A stretch of 64,000 nt of DNA. Source: Paraspadella gotoi. Its lineage: Eukaryota > Chaetognatha. The stretch spans positions 23,569,938 to 23,633,937 of the forward strand of contig CM119268.1 in the NCBI GenBank assembly GCA_051294375.1, read 5' to 3'. This document shows positions 21,223 to 32,987 of the stretch, one piece after another. The notes beneath the pieces were generated by a model. The model worked only from the letters and a program-made list of their open reading frames with translations. It did not search any database and was not told where the DNA came from. The position numbers and the translations under genes are program-made. The first letter of the stretch is position 1. Every line of letters starts with the position of its first letter.

Positions 21223-23042
21223 TCGAGAGAGATGAGAGAGAGAGAGAAGAGGGAAAGACACGGATTAGTTTGGTAGGATCGGTCAAAATTGATAAAAAAT
21301 CAAACCTCAAATTCTTAATGTTGTATAAACACTGTTTTAAAATTAACAATTTCGTTAGTTTAAAAGTTTTAAAAAGTTTTGGAATACAAATTTTTAAAAC
21401 TGAAAAAGTGTTAAAACCGAAGTTCGTAAGATAAAAATTCAAGTTTTATGTTACAATTTTAAAAATTTAATAGTTTAACTAAAAAAAAAGAAAGTAAAAG
21501 AGAAAAACTAAAACGATCACAAAAAAAAATAAATAAAAAATCCTAATAAAAGAAATTTTTGGGTCATTTTTTTCCCCGGGGACATTTTAAGACCACAATA
21601 AAAAAAAGTTTTCCTTTTGGGTAAAAAAACTCGAGAGAGTTAATTTAGCTCGAATCGCTTCGAGGGTTAAGAGCTGAAGGATAAATGTCAACCCTGGACC
21701 TATTCAGAAAATATGCCTTCCGGGCAATTCGTTTTTGTTCTTAGAATTATAAATTGGGTTTTGTGTCACAAATTGTGAGCCTTAACCTCACTTTTTCCAT
21801 CTTTCACTTTCGTTTTCTCTTTGTTATCAGATTCTTTCACTACTTTTTTATGCTCGTTTGTCTTTTGATAAAATATAAACTGAGGATTGTTTACTTTTGG
21901 AGTCTCCGAAAAGGTTCGTACGTTTGGAACGTTTGTTCCTACTTTATTTTAAATATATCATTTACGATTTTCCATTAACTCTTCTCCGAGTTTTGACTTT
22001 TGTCACGAATTTTCACATTTTTCCATTCAACTTTTGTTTCACAAAGATCATACTCATCTTTCCATTCACGCTCCACCCAGTTTCCTTTTTTTTCACAGAC
22101 ATTTCACACTCCACCCAATTCCCTTCTTTTTCTCACCTTCCTATTATGACTATTACTACAATTCGTAGCCAATAATTTATCGCCGATCCTTCGCCTCAAT
22201 TTCTCATCTTCCGCGTCGGACACAAATATCGTCTGCTCTCGAACGAACGAGACCCAAGTGTCCAATAAAATCGGGAGACGCGAAGAGTGAAACTTGGCCG
22301 AGGTTTTCACCGTGAAGAGAATGTCCTTCAGTTCGGTCTGTGGAATGTCCGCGGCGGCAGCGGCTTCGGCCACTGCTGTAGAGGCCTCTGCAGCACCCGT
22401 AGATCCACCGACAGCTTCCGTCAAACGTCTTTGTCGTTCGAGTTGCCGCCGTAGCAACTCTTCCTGCTGTCGCTGGACTTGCCGCAACCTCGTGGCTTCG
22501 TCGATGGGCGGGGGACGAACGACTGCGGCTGCTTTGAGTCTACGGAGGAGTTGAGGGTCGGAGGAGGCGGCGTCGACCTGCCGCCGGGGCTGCTGAGGCT
22601 GTAGAGGCTGCAGCGGAGGTATCTCGTTCGTCTCGACGAAAGAGTTGGGACGGGTGATCTCGTTGGAGCTGCGAAGGGTGCGGACGAGGCGGTTGGAGGC
22701 AAAGGAAGCGGAGACGTCGACAGACCTTTTCGTCCTTAAGGTCTTCGTCTCTTCGACCACGCTCGACGATCCTCTCGGGGAATGAAGGCAGAGCAGCGCC
22801 GCACAACAGAGCAGCAGAAGAGTCAACGAAGTCTGGAAGGCGCGTTTGACGAGCAGACGATTCTGGCGCCGGGAGGGGCTGGAGGCGGCGCTGGTTGCAG
22901 TGCCAGTTGCTGTTCTAGTGGAGTGAAGGCGGCAGGAGCAACGGAGTCCGTCGTGATGATTATGTAGCGAGAGGTGAGGATCGAGAGGAAAGGAGTGGAG
23001 CCAAGTAGTGGAGCGAGGGAAAGGGAGCGGTTGAGAAGACAT
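20515..23042 (-). CDS. fng: Fringe: O-fucosylpeptide 3-beta-N-acetylglucosaminyltransferase
   Basis: Two exons: 23042-22137 and 21158-20515, with a GT..AG intron of 978 nt in phase 0. Fringe adds GlcNAc to O-fucose on Notch EGF repeats in the Golgi and tunes ligand choice. Exon 1 gives a short cytosolic tail, a signal anchor (about 69-86), a basic RTKR processing-like site (103-106), a long Gln/Arg/Ala-rich stem, then the catalytic start ELKDILFTVKTSAKFHSSRL (about 238-256) and LLATNCS. Exon 2 gives WFCHVDDD (metal-binding DDD), YLGKPSL, FWFATGGAGFCVSRSLA, TDDITMGYV, FHSHLESM and VTLSYG, the usual family order. Length about 514 residues against roughly 320-410 in known fringes; the excess is in the stem. 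A poly-Asn tract interrupts the catalytic domain. The first about 70 nt of exon 2 carry a +2 and a +3 insertion and a TAG relative to copy C, probably sequence error. Confidence 0.92.
21159..22136 (-). other. fng: fringe intron
   Basis: Donor AAG|GTGAGA (exon end 22137), acceptor in a CT tract. AT-rich, no internal exon. The 3' part is (CT)n on the coding strand, the same arrangement as in copy C. Confidence 0.85.
22137..23042 (-). CDS. fng: fringe exon 1 (anchor, stem, start of catalytic domain)
   Basis: 302 codons from ATG at 23042 (context CACAAAATGTC) to AAG|GT. The start is the first ATG after a TATCACAAAACTCC-like leader and is kept in copies B and C. The open frame continues 10 codons into the intron. 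Confidence 0.9.
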
Positions 23043-23945
23043 TTTGTGATAAGGGAGGAGTTTTGTGATAGGAGTTTGGTGATAGGAGTTTTGGTGATAG
23101 AGCGAATCGAAGAAATGAGTTGGGATTCGACACTTTTTAAATAATAGGTTTTTGGGAGATTTATTTATTGATTTTTTTTTTGATAAATCCTTAATTTTAT
23201 TTTCAACTTCGAACTTTAAAAAGGTAAGTTTACGCCCAAATCAAGTTTTTCCACTTCGGGTTTAAAATTTCTTCTTGAATTTTCTAGTTTTTCTGGTTTT
23301 TAAGAAGAAAAAAAGAATTTCTTTTTTTTTTTTTTATTTCGCGACCAAATTTTTAGAGTTTTTCTTTTTTCGTTTTCGAGTTAAAGTTTGGATTTCGTCC
23401 AACTTTTTATCGAAGAGAAGTTTCTTCTCTTTTTCCTTTTTTTTCTTCTCTTTTTTCTTTTTTGTTATTTTCTTTTTGTTCTTCTGACTAAAAATATTTT
23501 CTAATCAACTTTTATTTCCAAAGTTCAAAGTTTTTTCTCCGAAAAAAAAATTATATTTTCTTTTTTTTTCGATGAAAAGAAAAAAAAAGTTCAAATTGTT
23601 GAAAAGTTGATTCGAATTGGAAGAGAGAGAGCGAGACTAAACTTATTGTCGAAGGGTTTTTTTTTTCTCTCTCTTTGAAGTAGAGAGAGAGAGACAGAGA
23701 GCGAGTGGGTTCTGCGGTCTCTCGTCTTTTCGAAAGCGAAGAGATGCGGAGAAATGCGGGAGAGAGACAGAGTCAATGGATCTTCGTAGGAGGAGGAGGA
23801 GGAGGAGGAGGAGGAGGAAGAAGTCGACGAGAAGTCTAGAGGACGACGACGACGAAGACGACGACGAAGAAGACGACGACGACACGTCGTCGTGAATTCA
23901 AANNNNNNNNNNNNNNNNNNNNNNNNNGGCCATGCGGAGAGTACG

Positions 23946-23982
<37 letters not shown>

Positions 23983-24129
23983 AGAGCAGAGAGAGAGAGA
24001 GAGAAGAAACGCGCTGCTTGGAATTTTTTTTCGACCGGGGATGAAGGAAGGGATAGAAGGAGGAGGAGGAGGAGGAGAGAGGAATAGAATAGGTCCAAGA
24101 GAGAATTAAAAAAAGATAGGAAAGAGAGC

Positions 24130-24168
<39 letters not shown>

Positions 24169-24180
24169 AAGGAAAGTCAC
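23043..24180. other. fringe 5' flank: homopolymer, GGA and GAC tracts with a 25-N gap
   Basis: T-rich and A-rich runs (23160-23600), GGA repeat (23788-23817), GAC repeat (23843-23895), a 25-N gap (23903-23927), then GA tracts. In copy B the two sides of this gap meet directly as GAATTCAAAGGCCATGCGG (from about 34887), so the true gap is about one base. Probably 5' UTR or promoter, inferred from position. Confidence 0.6.
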
Positions 24181-24281
24181 ATGGTTTTTAGGGGAGGAGG
24201 ACTAAGAGAAGTTTTTTGGGTTAGTGACCACGTCGTAGTCTCTTCTCTCTCTCTCTCTCTCTCCTCTCTCTTCTCTCTCTC

Positions 24282-24319
<38 letters not shown>

Positions 24320-25542
24320 AAAGAAAGCTTTCCGCGCCAAGTTGTTGCTTTTATTTTAAAGAAAAAATATGTTTTTGCAAGTTAAAAGATGGCAGAGAGT
24401 GGGCAGACGGAAATTAAACTTTTTTTTGGCTATCGGTCTCTATTCTATCTATCTCTTTGGCTTTACGCACCACAACATACACACTCATTCACACTCTTGA
24501 ATTTTTTTTTATTTTTTGAGAAGAGAGAGAGAGAGAAGACGAGAGAGAGGAGCGCCAGCTACATCTCTTCGTAACCTTTTTTCAACTTTTCAATTTGGGT
24601 GGGAAGTTTGATCCGTTAGTAACATTTCGGAAAACGAGATAGGAGAGAGAGACAGAGAGAAGAGAGAGGGAAGAGAGACAGAAAAGGATACTCAACAGAT
24701 GAAGAGGCAAACAGGGCTGAGAGAGAGTTGGGGAAAGAGAAAAAAAAGATTGAGAGAGAGACGGCAACCTGCCCTTTGTTGCAGCCTTCTCCATAATGGG
24801 GCCACGATATACCGATGGGCTTTCGGCGCTGCTTTTACCCCTGCCCCGCTCCTGACGCAAGCGGGTGAGGGTCGGAGCTGCCGAACGGTCTCCGCTTCCG
24901 CTGCCCAGAGAGGGGAAACCACGTGCATCTCAAGCCTGGGGATGAGAGAGAGAGAAGAGACGAGAGAGAGAGAGAGAGTGGATATGGGGGAGAGATAGAG
25001 AAAGAGAGAGAGAGACAGAGTTTCGTTTGTTAGTTTCGGCGAGCAGGTGTTTTGGAAAAAACGGAAATTACGAAAAGAGAAAATTATAAAAAAGAAAAAT
25101 TCTCAAAAAAACTTTTTTGTAGGGTTTATTGTGAAAAATAATAGAAAAGGTAAGAGAGAGAGGGAGGGAGAGAGAGAAAGAGAGAGAGAGAGACGAAGGG
25201 TTTTCGATGCAAATAGTGGGTCTCCGGAAATCGACGTTCATATTTTTTTCTATTGAAAATTGTCGGGACTTTTTTTTTCTTTTTTTTCTCTTAAAAAAGA
25301 TGCACGATTAAGATGAGAGAGAGAGAGAGAGAGAGAGACGAGAGAGAGAGAGAGAGAGATGAGAGAGAGAGGAGAGAGAGGGAGAGAGAGAGAGGGATTT
25401 CTCCAACCGAGGAAATCAAACGGAAGGTTTGAAAGCTGTTTTTCTTTTTTAGGACTCGCCGGGGACGGCCAACAAGGTGTTTGAGCACAAATGGAGCCTT
25501 CATTCGGCCGTTGAGATGGAAACAGAGAGCAGAGAAGAGAGA

Positions 25543-25576
<34 letters not shown>

Positions 25577-26140
25577 AGACGAGAGGAGGAGAGAGAGATG
25601 CCTTCTTTTTTGCGGTTTTAAGTAAGGGATGGCTGACTGAATCTCTGTATTAGTCTTTTGATTTCGCTATTTTCTTAAATTTCCCAATTTTTTAATTTTA
25701 CAGAAAATTTTCTTATCTTTCTATTTTCTTTCAAATATTTTTGTTCATTTTTTTTCCATTTACTTTTAGGTTTTCCCATTTTTTCTCATTATTTCCGTTT
25801 TTAAGAAAGAAAAATTATAAAAAATACGCAGTAAAAGAAAAACTTAACAAAAAATTAAAAAAAAGATAATTTCTATTTATTTGGTTTTTGGCAGACGAAA
25901 ATCATTTTTTTATTATTTTTTTTTTAATTACTAAATCTTTTTTATAATATTTATTCGTTCTTTCTATTTAATCGGTCGTTTTGGGTTTGTCAGGAACCAA
26001 ACCTTTTTTTCTTTATATATAAACTTTCTTTTTATATAAACATATAAATATATATAATATATATATATAATATTAAATATATATAATATATATAATATGC
26101 ATATTTGATAATGAACTTTTTTTCATTTCTCTTGGCCTCA
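24181..26140. other. fringe far-upstream DNA, GA/CT rich
   Basis: Alternating GA and CT tracts around a GC-rich island (about 24765-24945) that includes ATAATGGGGCCACG and an E box CACGTG (about 24920). The island is kept in A', B and C. Frames of 60-99 residues here recur on both strands and are repeat translations. Regulatory role possible, not shown. Confidence 0.45.
26040..26100. repeat. (TA)n-rich tract
   Basis: ATATATAATATATAT-type repeats, also present in copies B (37018-37075) and C (44180-44240). Confidence 0.8.
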
Positions 26141-26144
26141 TTTC

Positions 26145-26400
26145 ACTCAGAATGAATTGAACCAAAAGGGACGCGACCCGAAAAGCTGGAGCTTTTTCCC
26201 TTACTGGAACTTCCAAAAAAAAAGGCAGCTCTTGAACCCAAACTGAACTGGAATCTCATAAAAAAGAGGCGGCAGGCGGCGGCGAAGGGGGGGCGGGGGC
26301 GGCGCGGCGGCGGCGGCGGCGAGAGGCCGGCGGCGGACGGCGCGGCGGCGGCGAGGCGCCGCTGGTGCATACAAATTCGAACCACCTGACGATTGATATT
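26145..26400. repeat. Conserved block ending in a GGC repeat
   Basis: A non-repetitive stretch (AAAGGGACGCGACCCGAAAAG, here split: AAAGGGACGCG and ACCCGAAAAG; AGCTGGAGCTTTTTCCC; TTACTGGAACTTCC) precedes about 90 bp of GGC/GGCGA repeats. The same block lies at 37,137 and inverted near 43,960-44,120. GGC copy number differs between copies. Confidence 0.7.
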
Positions 26401-27110
26401 TGCCCACTAGAATGAATAGAGTGATGTTAAATACTTACAATTTTTATGAAATAAAATAAAAGCCATAAAAATACTTTGACAAATTATTATTAATTTTATT
26501 CATTGTCATTGAGAGGGCACCAGAAACACGTTATTCGTAATGACATAATTTTTTAAAAAGATTTGATATTTCTTTTATCTCAAGAACTTGAAAAAGATAT
26601 TTTGAAAATCTTGATATTACATAATTGGTTAACTACTATACAAAATAAGCTGACGGGCTAAAACTTATATTAGGTAAATAAAAATAGATATAGATTAGTA
26701 TACTAATAAAATTGTTTTAAAGAATTTAATTTTGCTTCACCACGATTCAAAACCACAGTTTTCATTAATAGTATCATGGAGTTTGAATAAGCTTGAAATA
26801 AAAATGTAATGTAATTTTAAGGACAACTCGAATATTTAGTATAAAACAACTTTTTATGATATCAAGATTCCCGTTTTTAACCAGTTAAAAAAACCTTTTT
26901 TTTCCCTTTTTTTTTCCCCCTTTAATTTTCCCGCCTTATTCTAATCTCTCTTCGCCTGTACACGCGGATCCGGCTTCGAGGCGTCGACCGCAAAAACTCG
27001 ATTAATACGTAACTTTCAATCTCGGAGTTCAAAATTTTTTGGACTGAGTCATTTTCTAATCTCGAAAGCGAATGAAACTAAGATCGAGAGAGAGAGAGAC
27101 GAGGAGAGAG

Positions 27111-27143
<33 letters not shown>

Positions 27144-27420
27144 CAGGCAGAGAGAGAGAGCAGAGAGAGAGAGAGAGAGGAGTCGAAAACAGTTCCGAAA
27201 AAAATATCCTACCACTTGATTTGAAAGAGAAACCCAGGGTGCTAATAAATTAGACTGTAATGACTTGCATTTGAAAACTTGAAAAATATTGAAAGCAACA
27301 AAAAAGTAATTTTAGAAAATCGGGAAAATTCGGAAATTTTTAAATTTTCGATTCCGCATAACTTTTACATTTTATTTTTATAATGTCACTTCATGTTTTT
27401 ACTAAATATTTTTATCTATT
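26400..27420. other. AT-rich DNA with GA tract
   Basis: Includes GACATAATTTTTTAAAAAG and CAAAATAAGCTGACGGGCTA, related to the TTATGTCATTAA interspersed repeats, and GA tracts at 27085-27180. No exon. Confidence 0.5.
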
Positions 27421-27432
27421 TTACTTTTCTTT

Positions 27433-27698
27433 AAGAACAAAGTTTGAAGAGAGATTTAACAACGATTTTATTTCATAAGTTGAAACGGACATGTTTCGAC
27501 TCACATACGCGAGTCTTCTTTCCAGCGCCAATTCAATTTGTGAAGAAGACTCGTATGTGGGGGGAAAGGGTTTCGGAAAAAAAAACCCCCATTTGTCCGT
27601 TTTCAACTATGAAATAAAAAATCGTTGTTAAAATCTCTCTTTCAAACTTTGTTTCTAAATCAAATCACAACGAAACAGAAATGAAAAAAAAAACACAA
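27433..27698. mobile_element. Foldback element with hammerhead-like cores, copy A
   Basis: Same element as 38397-38626, with an eroded right arm (the GAGTCGAAACATG part is replaced by G/A-rich sequence). Flanked by TTACTTTTCTTT (27421-27432) and TTACTTTTTCTT (27699-27710). Ends in an A-rich tail. Confidence 0.75.
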
Positions 27699-27710
27699 TT
27701 ACTTTTTCTT

Positions 27711-28318
27711 ATATTTTCTTTTCTTTTGCCTAATCTTTTAAATCCTCCTTTCTTATCATTTTCTTCTCTAATGCCTATCTTTTTTCCATTTCCGATCCTT
27801 ATTTCTCTTTTGTCGTCTTGCTTTTATTTTTTGAAAAGGGAATTAATCATCGTAACTCCTGAATTCAGGAATCGAAATTTCAAAAAGAAGATCTTTCTTT
27901 CCTTTTCTTTTTTCTTTCTTCTTTCTTTTTTCCCACTTTGAATCCCAAACACTCGAAATAAAAAGATACGAGAAGATCAGAATTAGAAATAGTAGAAAAG
28001 AGGAGATGAATTAAAGAGAGAGCAACAATTTTGAAGGAATTAAAAGAATAATAGGGAAAATAGAGAAAGAGTGTTTAGAGCGAGGAATATAGAGAGCGGT
28101 GAAGGAAGAATATTCATTTATCTTATCTACGTCGGATTAATAAATTTTCTTACGACTTTATGCTCAAATAGTTATTAGCAATTGTCGCTTCCAATAATAC
28201 TTTATTGCCTTCTGCCATTTTTTAAATTCTAATGATTTTGAAAATAAAAAAAAAGTTTGAAGTAACTGGAAGACACGAGAACAAAAAAACATTAAATGTA
28301 ATTCATGGCTCACTCTCT

Positions 28319-28353
<35 letters not shown>

Positions 28354-28590
28354 CTCTCTCTCTCTCCTCTCTCTCATCTCTCTCTCTCTCTCTGTACTGT
28401 CTCTGTCTCTCTCTCCCCCTTTCTCTTTTAGCTTCCTAGCATTAAATTCTTCTAATTATGCTTAATTTCTCGTCCAGAGATTAATTTCAACGCAACAGAG
28501 ATGAGAGAGAAGAATCGAGATGAGAGAGAAGGAGCAGAGAGAGAGAAGAGATGAGCAGGAGATGAGACGAGAAGAGAGGAGAGAGAGTAT
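27711..28590. other. T-rich, AT-rich and CT-tract DNA
   Basis: T/C-rich to 27935, AG-rich (27950-28120), then (CT)n at 28311-28395 and GA tracts. No gene. Confidence 0.6.
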
Positions 28591-28880
28591 CCTGGTGCGC
28601 ATGGCCTATACTCAGAAGCCTCGTATCAGCGCAGCGTCGGGAGCAGCCGCGCGGCGCGCCGATCGCGGCTTCTCCCTTTGAACTTCGACTTACTTCGCTC
28701 GGCTCATCTTACTTTCTTCCTCTTCCTTTCTCCCTATTCTCCCGGATCCGCGCGGCTGCAAAGTCGATCCGATCGGAGCTGCTTAGGGCGAAACTTACTC
28801 TTTCTCTCTCTCTTACCTCATGCACCACCGAGGCTTTTCTCTCTGCCTCGAGCGAATCGATTATGAGTTTCGCGCGGATC
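28590..28880. other. GC-rich patch 1
   Basis: CpG-rich island in AT-rich surroundings (GCCGCGCGGCGCGCCGATCG near 28650; CGGATCCGCGCGG near 28744). Weakly similar, inverted, to 30240-30430: both have TATACTCAG, then a GTA/GCAGC/GCG-rich stretch, then CTTTCTCC and CGGATC. Could be a promoter-associated CpG island. No transcript assigned. Confidence 0.4.
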
Positions 28881-30060
28881 CTGGGAGTCCTCTTTATAAA
28901 AATGGTTTGTTTTCTCTCTCAAATTTTAAATTTATAAAATGTTTGTTTCTCTCTCAATTTTTAAATTTTATTGTTATTATTATTATTTTTAAAAAAATAT
29001 CTATTTATTAGTGATTTTTTTTTGTTTAATTATCTTTAACCTTACTTAGCCTTAAATCCTAATTACTGAATATATTTTGCTTCAAAATAAATTTCCAATA
29101 CTTAATAAAATTAAAAAAATCACTAATAAATAAATTTTTAAAAAAAAATAATATAACAATAAAAATTAACCTTTAACTTACTTTTAACTTATAACATAAT
29201 CATTACTTAAATATTAATATTAATAACAATAATATCAAAAATATTAAAAAAATATGATAGGTATCTGCATTCTTAATTTTTCTTTCCAAGAAATTATCCT
29301 CTTCCGCTTCTCTATTCCATTCCTTTTCTTTTTCCAGTAATTTATTAAGAAAAACCTTGCTCTTCATTCCCAACTCCAGGAATGCCAAAATATTTTTACA
29401 TCACCAAAACATTTAATTATTTTAATTCTTATTAAATTTCATTGATTACCTACATATCAAATTTTTTAAAAAAAGTCTAGCACAGTTTTTGTTTCTGGGA
29501 AAAGTTAGTTAGTTCCATCTCTGTTTTGAGAGTCGCCTTATACCAGATGTTTGAGCCAAGCTGGAAAACAAAAGGCCCATACAAAACAGTTAGTTGTCTG
29601 GGAATCTGCTATTTGTCAGCCAGTTTTCATTTTTAATCATTTTAAATTATTTATAACAAAAATTGTCAATTGATTTTCTTTTCTTCTCTAAGAAATAAAT
29701 GAAAAAAAAATTACAGAAAAATGAATCAAGAAATTCTAATGAAAAAAAATAGTTTAACACAAAGGAATAGAATCAATGGATTTTGTTTAATGTGTTTTCC
29801 CCATTAAAAATTAAATGTAGCAGGCTCGCCTTATTCTAAGATGATCTAAGATCCCATCACCATAATTATAGAAAATAGAATGTCAGTTCTTTGAGTTCAT
29901 TGAGGCTGGTGTTTTGTTCTTTTTGATCACCATAAATGAAACAGGAAACGAAAAGATAACAAAACACACAACTGAGATTACTATTTTTATTTTATAATAT
30001 ATTAAAAAAAGAAATTTTATCATAAGGTTGGAATAATGTTATGGAAAAAAAATTGTATAT
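28881..30060. other. AT-rich single-copy DNA
   Basis: Only part of the fringe-upstream block without a second copy. Contains an imperfect inverted pair around 28960-29170 (AAAAAATATCTATTTATTAG and CACTAATAAATAAATTTTTA). No gene recognised. Confidence 0.5.
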
Positions 30061-30239
30061 GTTTAGTTTATGTATAATAAACATGTAAGATTAGAAATAA
30101 AAAGTGAGATTAATGACAAAATGTTACAATTTAGAGAGAAAAAAGATAGGAAAGAAAATAATAGAGCGAGAAAGCAAGAGAAAAAAGTAAGACGAGAGAG
30201 AGAGACGAGAGAGAGAGAGAGACGAGAGAGAGAGAGAGG

Positions 30240-30430
30240 AAATTCCGCGGCCCGATCCGGCTCGCGATTTCGACCGGAGAAAGAAGCCCGACTCACCATC
30301 GAGAGAGAAAAAATATCCCTGAATCCGAGCGTGAAGAAACCCGTAAGGAGAAGTGAGTCGGTGGCAGCCGCTCGCCGCCGCTCGCGTCTACGGCTGCGTA
30401 CGGGATGAGCTGAGTATATGACTCCCTGAT
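30240..30430. other. GC-rich patch 2
   Basis: CCGCGGCCCGATCCGGCTCG and a GCAGCCGCTCGCCGCCGCTC stretch between GA tracts. See GC-rich patch 1 for the inverted similarity. Confidence 0.4.
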
Positions 30431-30469
30431 GTGCGTGCGTGTCTGTGACGAAATGGAAAGGATGAATTT

Positions 30470-30670
30470 TAAATAATAGGGAGAGAGAGGAGAGAAAGAC
30501 GAGAGAGAGAAGAGAGGAGAGTGAGAGAGAATGAGAGAGAGAGATGAGAGAGAGAAGAGAGAGAGAGAGAGAGGAAGAGAGAGAGAGAGAGAGCATAAAG
30601 AGAGAGAGAGGGAGAGAGAGACGAGAGAGACGATGCAGAGAGAGAGAGAGAGTAGAGAGCAGAGATAGAG
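30470..30670. repeat. Interrupted (GA)n tract
   Basis: About 200 bp of GA repeat. The corresponding place in copy B is the N run 39253-39596. Confidence 0.85.
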
Positions 30671-30749
30671 AGTGCGCGCTTCAATTAAATTCACGACACC
30701 GCTCTCATACTTTGTTTTCTTTCTCTCTTCAGAGGCGGACAGAAGACCC

Positions 30750-31138
30750 GATGTCTATTCCATCTCTGCCCGAAATTTTAACTTTCTTTGCCCCGACGAA
30801 GATACCAAAGATCAATTCTTTTTGCCCGCGACTTTTTGATAGATCAATTACAAAATTATCCAATTCATTTAATAAATAAGCTATCTTGCCCCTGACTTTT
30901 GACTGGCTTTGGTGGTTTTTAAAGCCTCCATCAACTTTTAATAAAAATTTTACCGTTTGTTGTCATCGCAAATACAATCATTTTCGTGTTCTAGTTTTTT
31001 AATTCCAAAATTTGTGACCTTGCCCGAAATACGGTTTCATCCTCCATCCCTTCCTCTGCCCGATCAACGTCCAATCCTCCACGCCCACACATCTCTTCCC
31101 CTCTGCCCGACATATCGTCTTAACCGACCGTGTCGGCC
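30750..31138 (+). repeat. TGCCCGA motif cluster and family B repeat, copy A
   Basis: A SINE-like family B copy (about 30855-30930) lies inside a series of TGCCCGA heptamers. Same arrangement, better preserved, at 39680-40034. Confidence 0.6.
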
Positions 31139-31154
31139 ATCTCTCTTTCTTTTG

Positions 31155-31225
31155 GAGGAGGAGGAGGAGGAGGAGGAGGAATAGAATAGGTCCAAGAGAG
31201 AATAAAAAAGATAGGAAAAGAGAGC

Positions 31226-31264
<39 letters not shown>

Positions 31265-31377
31265 AAGGAAAGTCACATGGTTTTTAGGGGAGGAGGACTA
31301 AGAGAAGTTTTTTGGGTTAGTGACCACGTCGTAGTCTCTTCTCTCTCTCTCTCTCTCTCCTCTCTCTTCTCTCTCTC

Positions 31378-31418
<41 letters not shown>

Positions 31419-31593
31419 CGAAGTTTCGGCCAAGTTGTTGCTTTTATTTTAAAGAAAAAATATGTTTTGAAGAAAAAGATGGAGAGAGTGGGAGACGGAA
31501 ATTAAACTTTTTTGGCTATCTCTCTATCTTTCTATCTCTTTGGCTTTACGCACACAACATACACACTCATTCACACTCTTGAATTTTTTATTT

Positions 31594-31642
<49 letters not shown>

Positions 31643-32007
31643 CAGCTAATCCTCTCGTAACCTTTTCAACTTTTCAATTTGGTGGGAAAGTTGATCCGTA
31701 GTAACATTTTCGGAAAACGAGATAGAGAGAGAGACAGAGAGAGAGAGAGGGAGAGACAGAAAAGATACTCAACAGATGAAGAGGCAACAGGCGAGAGAGA
31801 GTTGGGGAAAGAGAAAAAAAAGAGAGAGAGAGAGACGGCAACCTGCCCTTTGTTGCAGCCTTCTCCATAATGGGGCACGATATACCCGATGGGCTTTCGG
31901 CGCTGCTTTTACCCCTGCCCCCCTCCTGACGCAGCGGCTGAGGTCGGAGCTGCCGAACGGTCCGCTCCGCTGCAGAGAGGGGAAACCACGTGTGCATCTC
32001 AGCCTGG

Positions 32008-32061
<54 letters not shown>

Positions 32062-32269
32062 TATGGGGGAGAGATAGAGAAAGAGAGAGAGAGACAGAGT
32101 TTCGTTTGTTAGTCTCGGGAGCAGGTGTTGGAAAAAACGGAAATTACGAAAAAGAGAAAATTATAAAAAAGAAAAATTCTCAAAAAACTTTTTTGTAGGG
32201 TTTATTGTGAAAAAAATAGAAAAAAGGTAAGAGAGAGAGGGAGGGAGAGAGAGAAAGAGAGAGAGAGAG
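31155..32269. repeat. Duplicated block, fragment A'
   Basis: Matches 24060-25190 with many one- or two-base indels. Joined to the end of copy A through a GGA repeat and cut off at a 25-N gap (32270-32294). Confidence 0.85.
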
Positions 32270-32987
32270 NNNNNNNNNNNNNNNNNNNNNNNNNGAAAAA
32301 ACTAAAACGATCACAAAAAAAATAAAAAATTAAATTAAAAAGAAATCCTAATTAAAAGAAATTTTGGGTCCATTTTTTCCCCGGGACATTTTTCGATTTA
32401 AGACCACCAATAAAAAAAGTTTTCTTTGGGTAAAAAAACTCCAGAGAGAGTTTAATTTAGCTCGAAATCGCTTCGAGTGGTAAGAGCTGAAGGATAATGT
32501 TCCAACCCTGGACCTGATGTCACGAAACACTAAATGCTTCCGTAGAGAGGCTCGATTATTTCGCTTATTTGTTAATTAGAATTATAAAATTGGGTTTTGT
32601 GTCACAAATCGCGGTGAGCCTTTAACCTCTTTTCCATCTTCACTTTCGTTTTCTCTTTGTTCCTTCAGATTCTTTCACATACTTTTTTTATGCTCGTTTG
32701 TCTTTTGATAAAATATAAACTGAGGATTGTTTACTTTTAGGAGTCTCCGAAAAAGGTTCGTCGTTTGGAACGTTTGTTCCTACTTTTATTTTAAATATTA
32801 TCATTTACGATTTCCATAACTCTCTTCCGAGTTCTTACTTTTGTCACGAATTTCACATTTTTTCCATTCACTCTAATCCGTTTTCAACTTTTGTTTTCAC
32901 AAATATCATACTCATCTTTCCATTCACGCTCCACCAGTTTCCTTTTCACAGACATTTCACACTCCAACCCAATTCCCTCTTTCTCAC

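Larger units (their letters stand above)
20080..31138. repeat. Duplicated block, copy A (fringe locus and upstream DNA)
   Basis: Reference copy of a roughly 11-kb block. 21.5-28.3 kb and 30.69-31.14 kb recur in copy B. 20.08-28.4 kb recurs inverted in copy C. 24.06-25.19 kb recurs in A'. The stretch 28.45-30.66 kb occurs only here. Its fringe exon 1 is intact, unlike in B and C. Confidence 0.85.

Noticed and set aside
24780-24800. CArG (SRF) box at CCATAATGG
   Set aside because: Only five A/T bases between CC and GG, so it does not fit the CC(A/T)6GG consensus.
26143-26407. Ala/Pro/Arg-rich frames over the GGC repeat
   Set aside because: GGC repeat translation; length changes between copies and no splice-bounded gene is visible.
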